Assembly (NCBI RefSeq): GCF_001678665.1
Contig: NZ_LZRP01000009.1
Location: 1 to 64,000, forward strand
Reading direction: 5' to 3'
From: Erythrobacter sp. QSSC1-22B
GTDB taxonomy: Bacteria; Pseudomonadota; Alphaproteobacteria; Sphingomonadales; Sphingomonadaceae
DNA length: 64,000 nt
Every line of letters begins with the position of its first letter. Position 1 is the first letter of the stretch. Shown in pieces: positions 62,860 through 64,000 of the stretch. The notes beneath the pieces were generated by a model. The model was not told where the DNA came from. It did no database searches and saw only the letters and a list, made by a program, of their open reading frames with translations. Both the position numbers and the translations under genes were made by a program.

Positions 62860-64000
62860 GTTTCGTTACCGGCCCGCTCCCGCAGCGGCTCAAGATCATC
62901 CACGGCTTCGGCGCCGTTGCCTTCGGCGTGAAGGACAGCGGGTTCAGCTTCTTCCTGCTGATCTTCTATAATCAGGTGCTCGGAATGGATGCCGGGATGG
63001 TCAGCCTCGCGCTGGCCGCGGCGCTGATCGTCGATGCCTTCGTCGATCCGATACTCGGCAATCTGTCGGACCGGACCTACACACGCTGGGGCCGACGCCT
63101 GCCCTGGCTCTACGCCGCAGCCCTCCCGCTAGCGCTGGCCTGGGCGGTGCTGTGGAACCCGACGATCGACGGTACGCCAAGCTTCTGGGAGCTGCTCGGG
63201 ATCTGCGTGGTCGTCCGCGTGCTGCTCTCCGCCTGCGAAGTGCCCTCGGTCAGCCTGCTGCCCGAAATCACCCATGATTACGACGAACGCACCACCCTGT
63301 TCCGCTATCGCTATCTGTTCGGCTGGATGGGCGGACTGGTGATGATGCTGCTGGCCTATACCGTGTTCATGCCGGGCTCCGAGGGGCTGCTGCAGGCCGG
63401 CGGGTACAGCTATTTCGGCATATTCGGGGCGTTGCTGATCTTCGTTTCGGTGGTCGGCTCGGCGATCGGGCAGCACAGGCTGGTCGCGCATCTGCCCGCG
63501 CACAAGCCGCCGCCCTTCACCATCCGCGGCGCCTTTTCGGAAATCGCCGATGCCTTTCGCGAGAAGGCCTTCCTGATCTTCGCGCTGGGCGGGCTGGCCG
63601 CCTACATCAGCCAGGGCATGACCTTCTCGATCACCAATTACCTCAACCTCTTCGTCTGGCAGATGTCGAGCGTCGAACTGGTCGGCTATCCGGTGGTGCT
63701 GTTCCTGTCGGTGGTGATGATGTTCTTCGTCGTCGGGCCGATGCACCGCCGCTGGGGCAAGGCCAGGACCGCGGCGATCGGCGCGATCGCCAGCGTTGCT
63801 CTGCTGGCGACGCCGTTCCTGCTCTTCCTGGCCGGCATGTGGCCGGAAGTGGGTGCACCGCCCGCGCCGGGCGAGACCGGAGCGCTCGCGACGGTACAGC
63901 TTTCCACCCTACTGTATTTTGGTTTTTTGCTGTTCGCCAACATGTTCGGCATCGTGATGATGATCTCGGCCTCGTCGATGATTGCCGAGATCGTCGAGGC
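62856..64000 (+). CDS. GPH/MelB-type MFS cation symporter, 3' end outside window
   Basis: The open frame from ATG 62856 runs off the window. It shows the GPH layout: FGAVAFGVKDSGFSFFLLIF, the block DAFVDPILGNLSDRTYTRWG with the conserved Asp-Pro and RRLPWLY, and a large number of membrane helices (about nine within the visible 381 residues). Members move sugars, or sterol- and terpenoid-like acids, with Na+ or H+. It is coupled to the SDR upstream, so its substrate probably feeds the local degradation cluster. Confidence 0.88.
   Translation, partial: MSFVTGPLPQRLKIIHGFGAVAFGVKDSGFSFFLLIFYNQVLGMDAGMVSLALAAALIVDAFVDPILGNLSDRTYTRWGRRLPWLYAAALPLALAWAVLWNPTIDGTPSFWELLGICVVVRVLLSACEVPSVSLLPEITHDYDERTTLFRYRYLFGWMGGLVMMLLAYTVFMPGSEGLLQAGGYSYFGIFGALLIFVSVVGSAIGQHRLVAHLPAHKPPPFTIRGAFSEIADAFREKAFLIFALGGLAAYISQGMTFSITNYLNLFVWQMSSVELVGYPVVLFLSVVMMFFVVGPMHRRWGKARTAAIGAIASVALLATPFLLFLAGMWPEVGAPPAPGETGALATVQLSTLLYFGFLLFANMFGIVMMISASSMIAEIVE

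Overview
The window looks like a chromosomal segment of a marine-type alphaproteobacterium of the order Sphingomonadales, most likely family Erythrobacteraceae. The pointers are high GC, a regulator that closely resembles EL222 of Erythrobacter litoralis, a xanthorhodopsin-like proton pump with its Blh retinal-forming enzyme, an alphaproteobacterial SspB, a bifunctional Rsh and the Tol-Pal and his gene orders. This is inferred from protein resemblance only; no 16S gene is present.

Left part (1-18.3 kb). A degenerate IS5-family element sits at the edge and has cut off a CHASE2 sensor gene that also carries an internal stop codon. Then come a small Asp-tailed membrane protein, a CDP-alcohol phosphatidyltransferase, a GAF-GGDEF-EAL phosphodiesterase, a BciA-type 8-vinyl reductase, a fasciclin lipoprotein, and a same-strand light module: CBS-membrane protein, LOV-HTH regulator, rhodopsin, blh. 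After these are a chemoreceptor, a four-gene MacAB/TolC-like efflux operon on the minus strand (OMF, adaptor, ATPase, permease, joined by 4-bp or 1-bp overlaps) and an LD-carboxypeptidase.

Accessory region (about 18.3-37.7 kb). Two IS6-family elements about 95% alike at protein level bracket an amidohydrolase and a creatininase-family gene. Between them lie a relic of a third IS6 end and a helicase C-terminal fragment. The right IS6 truncates a DUF2924 gene that overlaps a large serine recombinase, and the recombinase is followed by eight CCTGC boxes spaced exactly 11 bp apart. A probable siderophore island comes next: a TonB-dependent receptor divergent from an ABC ATPase, two ABC-2 permeases and an MFS exporter. 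A mobilisable remnant follows: relaxase, HigBA-type toxin-antitoxin, a small conserved-looking ORF, and a second large serine recombinase whose 3' end runs into tRNA-Ser(GGA). Paired AGCGTAG boxes lie upstream of the relaxase and upstream of this recombinase module.

Right part (37.7-64 kb). This is core chromosome: peptidylprolyl isomerase, glyoxalase, Rsh, HemF, a PdeM-like phosphoesterase, infC (with an apparent AUA start), a cystathionine gamma-synthase-family gene behind a structured leader, an ATP-grasp protein, a J-domain protein, the complete ybgC-tolQRAB-pal locus, and a hisB-H-A-F-E operon ending in a HIT protein with a previously easy-to-miss 55-aa ORF between hisF and hisE. It continues with sspB, gmk, a stand-alone EAL protein, and a lipid/short-chain metabolism cluster of SDRs and acyl-CoA dehydrogenases. 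A partial MFS/GPH transporter runs off the end.
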